Positions 6,881 to 13,190 of a stretch of 17,765 nt of DNA are shown piece by piece. The notes under the pieces are model-generated. The model saw only the letters and a program-made list of their open reading frames with translations. It made no database searches and was not told the origin of the DNA. The position numbers were made by a program, and so were the translations under genes. The stretch is taken from positions 1 through 17,765 of the forward strand of contig CAYIGA010000015.1 in NCBI GenBank assembly GCA_964362925.1, in the 5' to 3' direction. Position 1 is the stretch's first letter. Every line of letters starts with the position of its first letter. The DNA is from JANLIQ01 sp964362925 (GTDB lineage Bacteria; Patescibacteriota; UBA1384; 2-12-FULL-50-11).

Positions 6881-8120
6881 GATCGTTCTTCATCTCGATG
6901 TCAATTCATATTTCGCGACGATGGAACAGCAGGCCAACCCTAATCTTCGCGGCCGACCGGTCGGGGTGGCCGGCAAGGGTAGGGGAGAGCGAACGGTGAT
7001 CGCCGGCGCTTCAATCGAAGCGAAGAAGTTTGGTCTCTATTCCGGCATTTCTACCTGGGAAGCCAAGCGATTATGCCCGCGCCTAATAATCGTGCCAGCC
7101 AACTACGATCGTTATATCTTTACCTCTAAACGGATCTTCACCATCATGGAACGATTCAGTCCCACGATTGACATCTTCTCGATTGACGAGGCCTTTATGA
7201 CTCTGCCGGAAGAGTTTGGTTACGCTGGGGCGGTCGAGATTGCTTTGCAGATCAAGGCCTTAATCTATCGTCAGATCGGTAGTTGGGTAACCTGCTCAAT
7301 CGGCATTTCCTACGGTAGAACTTTGGCTAAACTGGCCTCCGAGCGACAGAAACCGAACGGGTTGACGGTTATTCGGCCGGAAGACTTTGCCAAAATTGCC
7401 CAAGAGACGCCGGTGGAGGAAATCTGTGGCATCGGTTATCGCTTGACCCCGCGCTTAAATCAACTAGGAATCCGAACTGTTGCCGAACTTGGCCGGGCTT
7501 CGCCAGTTCAATTGATAAGTGTTTTTGGCCAGTCCTGCGGCTCTTGGCTCCACCAAATCGGCAACGGCCAAGATACCGGTTCGATTCGTTCCTGGCGACA
7601 GCTCGCTCAAGAGAAGTCAATTGGCCATTCTTACACCGTCCCGCGAGATCTGAACACCGAGGAGGATGTTAGGAGGATTTTACTCTGGCTCTCGGAGCGA
7701 GTCGGGGCCCGGTTGCGCCGTCAGGGGTTGCTCGGTCGAACGATCAGTTTGTATCTGCGATGCGCCGATCGAGACAGTTGGGGTCAACGGCAGTCGGAAA
7801 AAATCTACTTTAGCGACGGACTGGTTATTTACCGCTTGGCGAGACAGTTGTTAGAACGCTTCCACTCGCCGTCACCGATTCGCTTGCTTGGAGTAACGGT
7901 TAGCGATCTAGTCAAGCAAACCGAAATAAGCCAGCCGCTTTTTGAGGATGACCGTCGTCGCTTGGCTCTTATCGAAGCGGTTGACCGAGTCAATCGTCGC
8001 TGGGGCAAGTTAGTCGTTTTTCGAGCGCCCTTGGCGGGTATCAAAAGCCGCATTTTCAGCTTGCCCGACGGCCGAACCGGCCGCCACTACGCTCCGACTC
8101 CCAGACAGATCTCTAAGTGA
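6879..8120 (+). CDS. dinB: Y-family DNA polymerase IV (DinB-like)
   Basis: Error-prone translesion polymerase acting on damaged or stalled template DNA. The 413-aa chain starts with the palm strand MIVLHLDVNSYFATMEQ, which carries the first metal ligand Asp7 and the likely steric gate Phe12. FSIDEAF gives the second acidic pair Asp103/Glu104. The fingers segment (TVIAGASIEAKKFGLYSG) follows the family pattern, then thumb helix-hairpin-helix (about 180-230) and the little-finger domain (about 245-360). The catalytic residues argue for an active polymerase and against an ImuB-type inactive homologue, although the DUF6504-like neighbour recalls ImuB loci. No clear QLxLF beta-clamp motif is seen in the C-terminal tail. 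The gene is in an SOS-type transcription unit with the 89-aa gene. The ATG at 6879 matches the conserved family N-terminus. Confidence 0.92.
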   Translation: MIVLHLDVNSYFATMEQQANPNLRGRPVGVAGKGRGERTVIAGASIEAKKFGLYSGISTWEAKRLCPRLIIVPANYDRYIFTSKRIFTIMERFSPTIDIFSIDEAFMTLPEEFGYAGAVEIALQIKALIYRQIGSWVTCSIGISYGRTLAKLASERQKPNGLTVIRPEDFAKIAQETPVEEICGIGYRLTPRLNQLGIRTVAELGRASPVQLISVFGQSCGSWLHQIGNGQDTGSIRSWRQLAQEKSIGHSYTVPRDLNTEEDVRRILLWLSERVGARLRRQGLLGRTISLYLRCADRDSWGQRQSEKIYFSDGLVIYRLARQLLERFHSPSPIRLLGVTVSDLVKQTEISQPLFEDDRRRLALIEAVDRVNRRWGKLVVFRAPLAGIKSRIFSLPDGRTGRHYAPTPRQISK

Positions 8121-8147
8121 TCGTTGGTTTAGTCGCTCGACGACCAC

Positions 8148-8176
8148 TTGCCAACATAAGACCAAACGGCTAAAAT
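8148..8176 (+). promoter_or_regulatory. Promoter of the Nudix gene
   Basis: TTGCCA at 8148-8153, 17-bp spacer, TAAAAT at 8171-8176. The transcript would start near 8183 and has a leader of about 33 nt with AGGAG at 8205-8209, 6 nt before ATG 8216. No GTTC-N7-GTTC box is present, so this gene is probably outside the SOS circuit. Confidence 0.65.
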
Positions 8177-8215
8177 TGCTAAGTTAGTTGATCATTGTTA
8201 AACCAGGAGCTATCA

Positions 8216-8689
8216 ATGCCCGATGAATTTGAAGTTGTTGTTCGGGGGTTGGTAGTTCGAAACGACCCCAATACAGCCAACGGTAAAACGTTTCTGATTG
8301 GCCAGAGACGAGCTTCGTCAACCCATCCTCTGGCCGGTCAGTGGTGTATCCCCGAGGGTCAGCCAAGAGCCCTAGAAAATCCTTGTGACGACGTAGTCAG
8401 GCAGATCCGGGAAGAAACAGGTTTGATAACCGAGTTTCGAGAAGTTATCGGCACGTCGACCGAGAAACGGCTGCTGAACTCGAGATACTCCCGATACTAC
8501 TGGCTGATCTGGGTTTGTTTAAATCCAACTAATGATCCAGACGCGATCAAGCAAGGAAGTGATTGGCGTAAATTCGTTTGGGTATCCGGAAGACAGGTCT
8601 TGGAGCTAACCACCCCAAGATATCAGGCGAGTTGGCCGCGACCAATCAAACAAATCGTAGAAACGTATTACGGTGAGAATCAGCTCTGA
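8216..8689 (+). CDS. Nudix hydrolase, 157 aa
   Basis: A Nudix-fold pyrophosphohydrolase; substrate unknown, possibly a damaged nucleotide given its place between dinB and lexA. The Nudix box spans residues 48-70: Gly48, Glu54, Arg62, then IREETGL. The Glu that normally follows the Arg (REUXEEXGU) is Gln63, so one of the usual metal ligands is missing while Glu66 and Glu67 remain. The preceding strand LAGQWCIPEG is a normal Nudix entry (usually W-x-x-P-G-G, here P-E-G). The ATG at 8216 is chosen for the AGGAG site; an upstream TTG has no such support. A U-tract terminator follows the stop immediately. Confidence 0.85.
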   Translation: MPDEFEVVVRGLVVRNDPNTANGKTFLIGQRRASSTHPLAGQWCIPEGQPRALENPCDDVVRQIREETGLITEFREVIGTSTEKRLLNSRYSRYYWLIWVCLNPTNDPDAIKQGSDWRKFVWVSGRQVLELTTPRYQASWPRPIKQIVETYYGENQL

Positions 8690-8692
8690 TCG

Positions 8693-8720
8693 AGGCGCCT
8701 AATCGGCGCCTTTTATTTTT
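8693..8720 (+). terminator. Intrinsic terminator after the Nudix gene
   Basis: AGGCGCC (8693-8699), loop TAATC, GGCGCCT (8705-8711), followed by TTTATTTTT (8712-8720). Classic rho-independent layout beginning 3 nt after the stop codon. Confidence 0.9.
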
Positions 8721-8734
8721 ACAAAACAGCCATT

Positions 8735-8766
8735 GACCCTCCGGGCGCTGAAGCTACGGAAGGGTC
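8735..8766. other. Isolated hairpin upstream of the lexA promoter
   Basis: GACCCTCCG (8735-8743) pairs with CGG-A-AGGGTC (8757-8766, one bulged A) around a 13-nt loop. It sits between the Nudix terminator and the lexA promoter and is not part of either. No role can be assigned. Confidence 0.45.
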
Positions 8767-8792
8767 TGCCAGCCACATTGTAAGCGCGGCTC

Positions 8793-8822
8793 TTGACAAG
8801 TTCGGTTTTTGTTCGCTACGAT
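8793..8822 (+). promoter_or_regulatory. Autoregulated lexA promoter
   Basis: Perfect -35 TTGACA at 8793-8798, 18-bp spacer with a LexA-type box, -10 TACGAT at 8817-8822. The ATG at 8832 is 9 nt after the -10 and lacks a Shine-Dalgarno site, so the message is leaderless or nearly so. Confidence 0.75.
8800..8814 (+). promoter_or_regulatory. Putative LexA operator, GTTC-N7-GTTC direct repeat
   Basis: GTTC at 8800-8803 and 8811-8814 separated by GGTTTTT, between -35 and -10. Identical spacing and near-identical sequence to the box at 6524-6538. Presence in front of lexA is the expected autorepression site. Confidence 0.8.
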
Positions 8823-8831
8823 GAATACATC

Positions 8832-9431
8832 ATGCTTACCCCAAAACAAAAACAAATATTAGAATTCATCGATAAGTATTTAGAGGTCAACGGCTATGCT
8901 CCAAGCTATCGAGAGATTGCCGATCATTTCGGGTTTTCGTCGGTGGCCACGGTCGCCGAACACGTCGACAACTTAAAACTCAAAGGCTACTTAGCGAGTG
9001 GCGAAACTGGCTCTCGCTCTCTTAAACCGATCGAAGTTGATGAGTCAAGTACCTTTATGGGCTTCAATATCCCGCTCTTTGGCGTCATTCAAGCCGGTCG
9101 GCCGATTGAAGCGGTTAAAACCAACGAATCCCTGGAAATTCCCCGCGACATGATGTCAAAAAATGTCTTTGCCCTAAAAGTGAAAGGGGATTCGATGATC
9201 GACGACGGCATTTTGGACGGCGATTTTGTTGTCATTGAGCCATGTAATTATCCGAAAAATGGCGATATCGTTGTCGCCCTAATCGACAAAGATAACGTTA
9301 CCTTAAAACGCTTTTATCGTGAGAATGATCATATCCGCCTCCAACCAGCCAACAAAAAATATCAGCCGATTAGAGTGAAAAAGGTTACTATCCAGGGCAA
9401 AGTCCGAGGAGTGATTCGAAAGTTCAAGTAG
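8832..9431 (+). CDS. lexA: LexA SOS repressor
   Basis: Transcription repressor that self-cleaves when stimulated by RecA filaments. The 199-aa chain has a winged helix-turn-helix (about 1-65, with APSYREIADHFGFSS and the following recognition helix), a linker, and a peptidase-S24 domain. The cleavage site Ala88-Gly89 (GVIQAGRPIE), catalytic Ser121 (VKGDSMID) and Lys159 (VTLKRF) are all present, so it should be cleavable. ATG 8832 gives the canonical N-terminus MLTPKQKQIL; a TTG at 8793 in the same frame overlaps the -35 and is rejected. The promoter carries a GTTC-N7-GTTC box shared with the dinB unit. No recA is seen in the window. Confidence 0.95.
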   Translation: MLTPKQKQILEFIDKYLEVNGYAPSYREIADHFGFSSVATVAEHVDNLKLKGYLASGETGSRSLKPIEVDESSTFMGFNIPLFGVIQAGRPIEAVKTNESLEIPRDMMSKNVFALKVKGDSMIDDGILDGDFVVIEPCNYPKNGDIVVALIDKDNVTLKRFYRENDHIRLQPANKKYQPIRVKKVTIQGKVRGVIRKFK

Positions 9432-9433
9432 GT

Positions 9434-9449
9434 AACTCGAAGCGGGTTA
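9434..9449 (+). terminator. Weak hairpin after lexA
   Basis: AACTCG and CGGGTT pair (with one G-U) around AAG just downstream of the lexA stop; only a short T-run (GTTTTA) comes 8-13 nt later. Possible but poor terminator. Confidence 0.25.
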
Positions 9450-9584
9450 AGCAAGTTTTAGAATTGACAATCTTCCTACCAATTATTCTTCGCCGGAATA
9501 CCACTTTGGTCATCAGTGGATGTCGCCGTCGGACCCGCTTCTTTGAAGTGAGAGCCCTCATCGTCATCATCGCGGCAGGCGAAA

Positions 9585-9899
9585 ATGAAGCTCGATCCTA
9601 AATTTGCAGAATTGTCAAGACGGTTGTGGTATAAATTGGCTAAGATGATATCGCGCTCCCAAAAGTTGTTTTTGTTTGGCCGGTACTCGCTGGCTTTGCT
9701 TTTACCCAAAAAATGGCTAACCGAACTCGGCGCCAAAAGAGGGGAGTTGGTGACAATCAATTTTGACCGACGGAAAGGACGGATCATTTTACGTTTTAAG
9801 CAAAATCCTGACCAGAGCGTAGCGCCAGTTAAATTAAAGGCCGCTAAAACTAAAGCCCAAAAAACAACGACTGATCTCCAACCGATCCCAGAGTTGTAA
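9585..9899 (+). CDS. AbrB/SpoVT-like DNA-binding protein, up to 104 aa
   Basis: A small protein with a swapped-hairpin AbrB-type domain: QKLFLFGRYSLALLLPKKWL followed by TELGAKRGELVTINF and RRKGRIILRF, matching the family pattern of S-L-x-x-x-L-P-K-x-W, G-x-x-x-G-D/E-x-V. Such domains bind DNA as transition-state regulators or antitoxins, usually as dimers; no toxin gene is adjacent. The tail (about 75-104) is Lys/Ala/Thr-rich and probably disordered. Two starts are possible: ATG 9585 (poor ribosome binding site) and ATG 9645, which lies 9 nt after TATAAA (9630-9635), begins MISRSQKLF just before the domain, and fits the leaderless pattern seen elsewhere. The shorter form (84 aa) may be the real one. 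Confidence 0.65.
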   Translation: MKLDPKFAELSRRLWYKLAKMISRSQKLFLFGRYSLALLLPKKWLTELGAKRGELVTINFDRRKGRIILRFKQNPDQSVAPVKLKAAKTKAQKTTTDLQPIPEL

Positions 9900-9999
9900 T
9901 CTACATTCTTGGATAATCCGGACAACTCTTCTCGAGCTCCAGTCAAGAGGACTGTAAGCGACATTTACTTCAACCCAATGGGAAATATTTTTGTTATGT

Positions 10000-10005
10000 T
10001 AAGAT
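10000..10005 (+). promoter_or_regulatory. Possible -10 box of the LytR_C gene, leaderless
   Basis: TAAGAT at 10000-10005 ends 6 nt before ATG 10012, the same distance as for clpC. No convincing -35 is visible. A small hairpin (CAGTC/GACTG) lies upstream near 9941-9955. Confidence 0.35.
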
Positions 10006-10011
10006 GCCATT

Positions 10012-10581
10012 ATGGCACGAGACTTGGATTTTTCTCGCCGACGACAAGTAAGTAGGCCAGTCGTAACTGCCCCCAAAAAAGCAACTCCAAAACCAAAAGT
10101 AATTAATGAACTCGGCTCTAAATCAGTCTGGCTGTGGATAATTATTATTCTGCTCGTTGCCGTCGCGATTTGGGCAGTGTGGCAGTCGACGCGACCGATT
10201 TCGTCTACCGGGTCAACATCGACCAAGCCAGCGCCGACATCGTCTCAACCCCAACCAGACGCTAGTCTCAAGGGCGAGTCAGCCAATAACAGCAATCTCC
10301 TATCGCCTCAAACTTCTTCACCAACAGTTTTAGTCTACAATTCTGGCGCTGGGACGGCGGCCGTTAACAGTTTGGTCGACAAGCTTAGGTTACTAGGTTA
10401 CAAAGTTAATAATTTAGATAAATCACAGTTCAATTACGACCGGATTTATATTCGGTATCGTCAAGGGATGCGGGTGGAAGCGGAGAAAATCCAAGCGACC
10501 CTGCCGGAGCACCTAGTTAGCTTGAAGGAAGTCAAATCGGCCGGTTTGTTTGATATTCTAATCCTTTACGGCAGTAAGTAA
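10012..10581 (+). CDS. Membrane-anchored LytR C-terminal-domain protein
   Basis: A 189-aa bitopic protein. Residues 1-37 are basic and cytoplasmic, 39-57 form one transmembrane helix (VWLWIIIILLVAVAIWAVW), 58-102 are a Ser/Thr/Pro/Gln-rich linker, and about 104-189 form a LytR_C-type domain: TVLVYNSGAGTAAVNSL, then LGYKVNNLD, then the Y-I-R-Y segment and a closing strand DILILYGS. LytR_C domains accompany LCP cell-wall ligases and are also found alone in CPR genomes; an extracytoplasmic wall-linked role is inferred. No LCP catalytic domain is present. It precedes the NYN gene by a gap of 83 nt and may head the operon running to 12996. Confidence 0.75.
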   Translation: MARDLDFSRRRQVSRPVVTAPKKATPKPKVINELGSKSVWLWIIIILLVAVAIWAVWQSTRPISSTGSTSTKPAPTSSQPQPDASLKGESANNSNLLSPQTSSPTVLVYNSGAGTAAVNSLVDKLRLLGYKVNNLDKSQFNYDRIYIRYRQGMRVEAEKIQATLPEHLVSLKEVKSAGLFDILILYGSK

Positions 10582-10664
10582 CCTTGATTCGACTCTTCCG
10601 GGGTCAGAATCGCCAGCGAGCCAAAAGCTGTTATGCTGGCATTATAGAAAGGACTTTAATTAAT

Positions 10665-11165
10665 ATGATTAATTATGATAACCAACGGGTGGGGGTTTTT
10701 ATTGACGTCCAGAATTTATATTACTCGGCTCGGGCCATGTACGAAAGTTACGTTAATTTCGGCAAGATCGTCGAGAAAGCGATCGACAAACGCCAGCCAA
10801 TCCGGATTATGGCCTATGTCATTCGTTCTGATGCTCCCAAAGAACAGGGGTTTTTTGATGCTTTAGCTAACTTTGGCATTGAACTTAACTCTAAAGATAT
10901 TCAGGTTTTTGCCGGCGGAGCTAAAAAGGGCGACTGGGATGTTGGCATCGCCGTTGACGCCATCAAAATCGCCGATCGGCTCGATGTGATCGTGCTTGTC
11001 ACTGGTGACGGCGACTTTACGCCGCTCGTTACTTACCTCAAAGAAAACAAAGGTTGTCGGGTTGAAGGAATGTCGTTTGGTCGCAGTACCTCGGCTAAAT
11101 TAATTGAATGTCTCGATAAATTTACCGATTTAGACAGCGACCCGAAGCAATACCTAATTAAATGA
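10665..11165 (+). CDS. NYN-domain (LabA/DUF88-like) PIN-fold protein
   Basis: A 166-aa protein of the NYN family, PIN-like nucleases thought to act on RNA. The acidic pocket is visible: Asp14 with Asn17 (VGVFIDVQNLYYS), Asp90/Asp92 in KKGDWDVGIAVD, Asp98, and Asp115/Asp117 in VTGDGDFTPLV. The last motif is diagnostic for the LabA-like branch. ATG 10665 is supported by GAAAGGA at 10647-10653 (11-nt spacing) and by the domain start; the frame is open further upstream without a usable start. The TGA stop is directly followed by the ATG of the ABC gene (TGAATG), so translation is probably coupled. Target RNA unknown. Confidence 0.85.
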   Translation: MINYDNQRVGVFIDVQNLYYSARAMYESYVNFGKIVEKAIDKRQPIRIMAYVIRSDAPKEQGFFDALANFGIELNSKDIQVFAGGAKKGDWDVGIAVDAIKIADRLDVIVLVTGDGDFTPLVTYLKENKGCRVEGMSFGRSTSAKLIECLDKFTDLDSDPKQYLIK

Positions 11166-11888
11166 ATGTTGAAAGTTCAAGATTTGGTCGCCAATTCCGC
11201 TCTCGAACGTCTCAATGGGCTTAGCTTCTTTGTTGAAAATGGCCAGATCTTAGCCGTCATCGGCCGGAGCGATTCTGGTCTTCATCTCCTCGGGACAGTT
11301 TTGGCTGGAAAATGCCCAATCGTCTCTGGTGAAATCGAAGTTAATACTTACCACCAACGCTATCAAAGCCAGAAAGTTAGAGCTCAAAGTGGTTATTTGG
11401 CTAATCCCGTTGAACTGGAGGAATTTTTAACCGGTTTTGAGCTATTGGATTTAATTGGCTCGCTCTATCACTTATCGCCCGACGCTCGAACCAAGCGGAT
11501 TAGCAGTCTAGCCGAAGAGCTAGATATCGGTCAATCACTCTATTCAATGATTGAAATGACCGCTCCGGCTAACAAGCAGAAAATTGCCCTAGCCGCGGCC
11601 GTTATCCATCAGCCAAAAATGTTGGTTCTCGACGAGCCGACTCAATTTTTGGATTTTTCTGGCCAACAACGGGTCAAAGAGTTGATAATCGACCAAGCTA
11701 AGGTTGGGTCAATGGTTATTTTAATCACCAACGATCTTCGGTTGGCTGAAGATTTGGCCGATCAAATATTGATTATCGATGAGGGAAAGAAACTGATGGA
11801 GGGAACTCTTCAACAGTTAATCAACCAGACTAAATGCCGGTCGCGGACTTTAACGGGCGTCATGACAACACTTTTTGGCGATGATTAA
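11166..11888 (+). CDS. Degenerate ABC-type ATPase domain protein
   Basis: A 240-aa chain with the ABC nucleotide-binding fold of the ABC-2/drug-export type (order of strands, GYLANPVELEEFLTGFELL, MLVLDEPT, ADQILIIDEGKKLMEG). Walker B is intact (Asp156/Glu157), but Walker A reads GRSDSGLH (33-40), with Leu39 and His40 in place of Lys and Ser/Thr. The signature region reads TAPANKQ (132-138), not LSGGQ, and the H-loop His is Asn189 (ITNDL). ATP hydrolysis is therefore doubtful. The reading frame is clean and it is stacked between NYN and a membrane protein (0-nt gap before, 8-nt overlap after), so it looks like a maintained, repurposed protein and not a pseudogene. Confidence 0.85.
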   Translation: MLKVQDLVANSALERLNGLSFFVENGQILAVIGRSDSGLHLLGTVLAGKCPIVSGEIEVNTYHQRYQSQKVRAQSGYLANPVELEEFLTGFELLDLIGSLYHLSPDARTKRISSLAEELDIGQSLYSMIEMTAPANKQKIALAAAVIHQPKMLVLDEPTQFLDFSGQQRVKELIIDQAKVGSMVILITNDLRLAEDLADQILIIDEGKKLMEGTLQQLINQTKCRSRTLTGVMTTLFGDD

Positions 11889-12996
11889 AACTTTGGGCCG
11901 ATATCAACAAATTCGTTTCACTCGAGCCGTTAGTCGACTGACTAGAACTGACTACCTGATGATCGTTTTGCTTATCTTGGCTCTTTATCTGATCGGACAG
12001 TTAACGGCCGCTGTGGTTGGTGTTAACAGCCGGTGGTCCAGCCTGATTGGATTGGAGTCGCTCGAATCAGTGATAACGATTGTTAATATCGCCTTATTAA
12101 TCGGCAGTTCATTGATGTTCGGCTATCTAATTTGGCGTCGATTGCCGTATTTATTGGCAATTGGAGTATTTGGCGGGCTGATTTTGTACCTGATATCAGT
12201 ACCGACGTTCGTCGTAGTCATCGGCCGAACCATTGTCGAACCACAACTGTTGCCGCGACTACTGGCATTGACGCTCGGCTTGGGTCTGCTTGGGACAATG
12301 AGCGCGCTCGTTGAGCTAACAAAAAGATCTAGCGACGATCGGTCTCAAGGTCGATTTTGGTTGAATTTTTCCCGTCGGCAGAGCTTTCCCAGCTTTACTG
12401 GCATGGGTAGTTTATTTATCACTGGCGTCAATCGAATCTTCCGCGATCGATCGTTTGTCGCTGTATTAAGTTTGTATTTAGTGGTATTGTTGGCTACTTC
12501 TGTTGGTTGGTCTTCGTCAACTGGCACCTTTGGCGACATCGGCGGCCCCTATTTGATTGGAATGTTAATATTAGTCTTGGTCGAGGCCAATTCGCTCGCT
12601 GATTTCTCGGTTAGTTTGCTCAAGAAATTTCCTGGTCTGCCGGTCAGTGGCGGGGCGATTGATTTAGCTGTTTCTGCTTCTGGGTTGGCAGCACTGGCGG
12701 TTATTAACTGGGTGATTCTTTTTGGTTTAAGGCGGTTGAATTTTGAGGAAGTAGTCGGGTTGACTGGCGTTGTATCGGTTGGATTTGTTCTAGCCTTTCT
12801 GCTTTCTCGGTCTTGGCGTCCAGCCAAATTGTCCGCCGGACTCGGACGATGGTGGCTGATTATCAGCCAAATCATCGCTCTAGGCGGCACTTATCAGATT
12901 CTAGCTCAACTGACTGTCTTTGGCATCATGATGACGTTACTGATTTGCTTAGCCATCCTGGTGCTCTTGACTAGCTACCAGGAGACTAGCCGTTAG
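11881..12996 (+). CDS. Polytopic membrane protein, probable partner of the ABC-like protein
   Basis: A 371-aa protein with about ten hydrophobic helices (roughly at 24-46, 62-84, 91-118, 124-140, 191-211, 221-239, 259-281, 288-306, 321-341 and 345-365) and a basic loop around 141-175. I recognise no family motif; an ABC-2-type permease role is inferred only from its overlap with the ABC-like gene. ATG 11881 overlaps the upstream TAA by 8 nt (ATGATTAA), which implies coupled translation; a TTG at 11875 is less likely. There is no terminator behind it. Confidence 0.75.
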   Translation: MIKTLGRYQQIRFTRAVSRLTRTDYLMIVLLILALYLIGQLTAAVVGVNSRWSSLIGLESLESVITIVNIALLIGSSLMFGYLIWRRLPYLLAIGVFGGLILYLISVPTFVVVIGRTIVEPQLLPRLLALTLGLGLLGTMSALVELTKRSSDDRSQGRFWLNFSRRQSFPSFTGMGSLFITGVNRIFRDRSFVAVLSLYLVVLLATSVGWSSSTGTFGDIGGPYLIGMLILVLVEANSLADFSVSLLKKFPGLPVSGGAIDLAVSASGLAALAVINWVILFGLRRLNFEEVVGLTGVVSVGFVLAFLLSRSWRPAKLSAGLGRWWLIISQIIALGGTYQILAQLTVFGIMMTLLICLAILVLLTSYQETSR

Positions 12997-13101
12997 GCTA
13001 CAATGAAAACGACTACATTTTCGATTTACTCACAGGGGGGGGGCAGTAAAACAAGAAGATTATGAACAAAGTGGCTGATTTGGAACTCTTAAAGGATAAA
13101 T
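12997..13101 (+). other. Short intergenic stretch with nine-G tract and a -10-like box
   Basis: TACAAT at 12999-13004 resembles a -10, without a good -35. A run of nine G lies at 13035-13043. Two tiny frames are stacked here: 13003-13065 (20 codons, spanning the G-run) ends in TTATGA, overlapping the ATG of 13062-13109 (15 codons), which overlaps the ATG at 13102 of the 27-aa ORF. The first two have no good ribosome binding site. Confidence 0.35.
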
Positions 13102-13185
13102 ATGATTAAAGTGATTATTTGGTTGGTGATCGTCCTCTTGGTGATCGGTTCGGTCGTTTTTGGTATCGGGCTAAATCGACCTTGA
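13102..13185 (+). CDS. 27-aa single-helix membrane microprotein or leader peptide
   Basis: ATG 13102 is preceded by AAAGGA (13091-13096) with 5-nt spacing, the best ribosome binding site in this area. The product is almost entirely one transmembrane helix (IKVIIWLVIVLLVIGSVVFG) with a Lys at position 3 and a short tail GLNRP. The TGA stop is 5 nt before the ATG of the CCA-adding enzyme, which has no Shine-Dalgarno of its own, so this ORF may deliver ribosomes to cca. Real microprotein or coupling leader cannot be told apart from sequence alone. Confidence 0.5.
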   Translation: MIKVIIWLVIVLLVIGSVVFGIGLNRP

Positions 13186-13190
13186 CGATT

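Noticed and set aside
8793..8831. Longer LexA starting at TTG 8793
   Set aside because: That codon is the promoter -35 box and the added residues do not fit the LexA N-terminus.
9476..9964. 162-aa minus-strand reading frame
   Set aside because: It is antisense to the AbrB-like gene, has no domain pattern and no ribosome binding site; the plus strand gives a clear domain.
13119..13190. Longer CCA enzyme starting at TTG 13119
   Set aside because: It would run inside the 27-aa ORF and adds residues outside the domain; ATG 13191 fits the family start.
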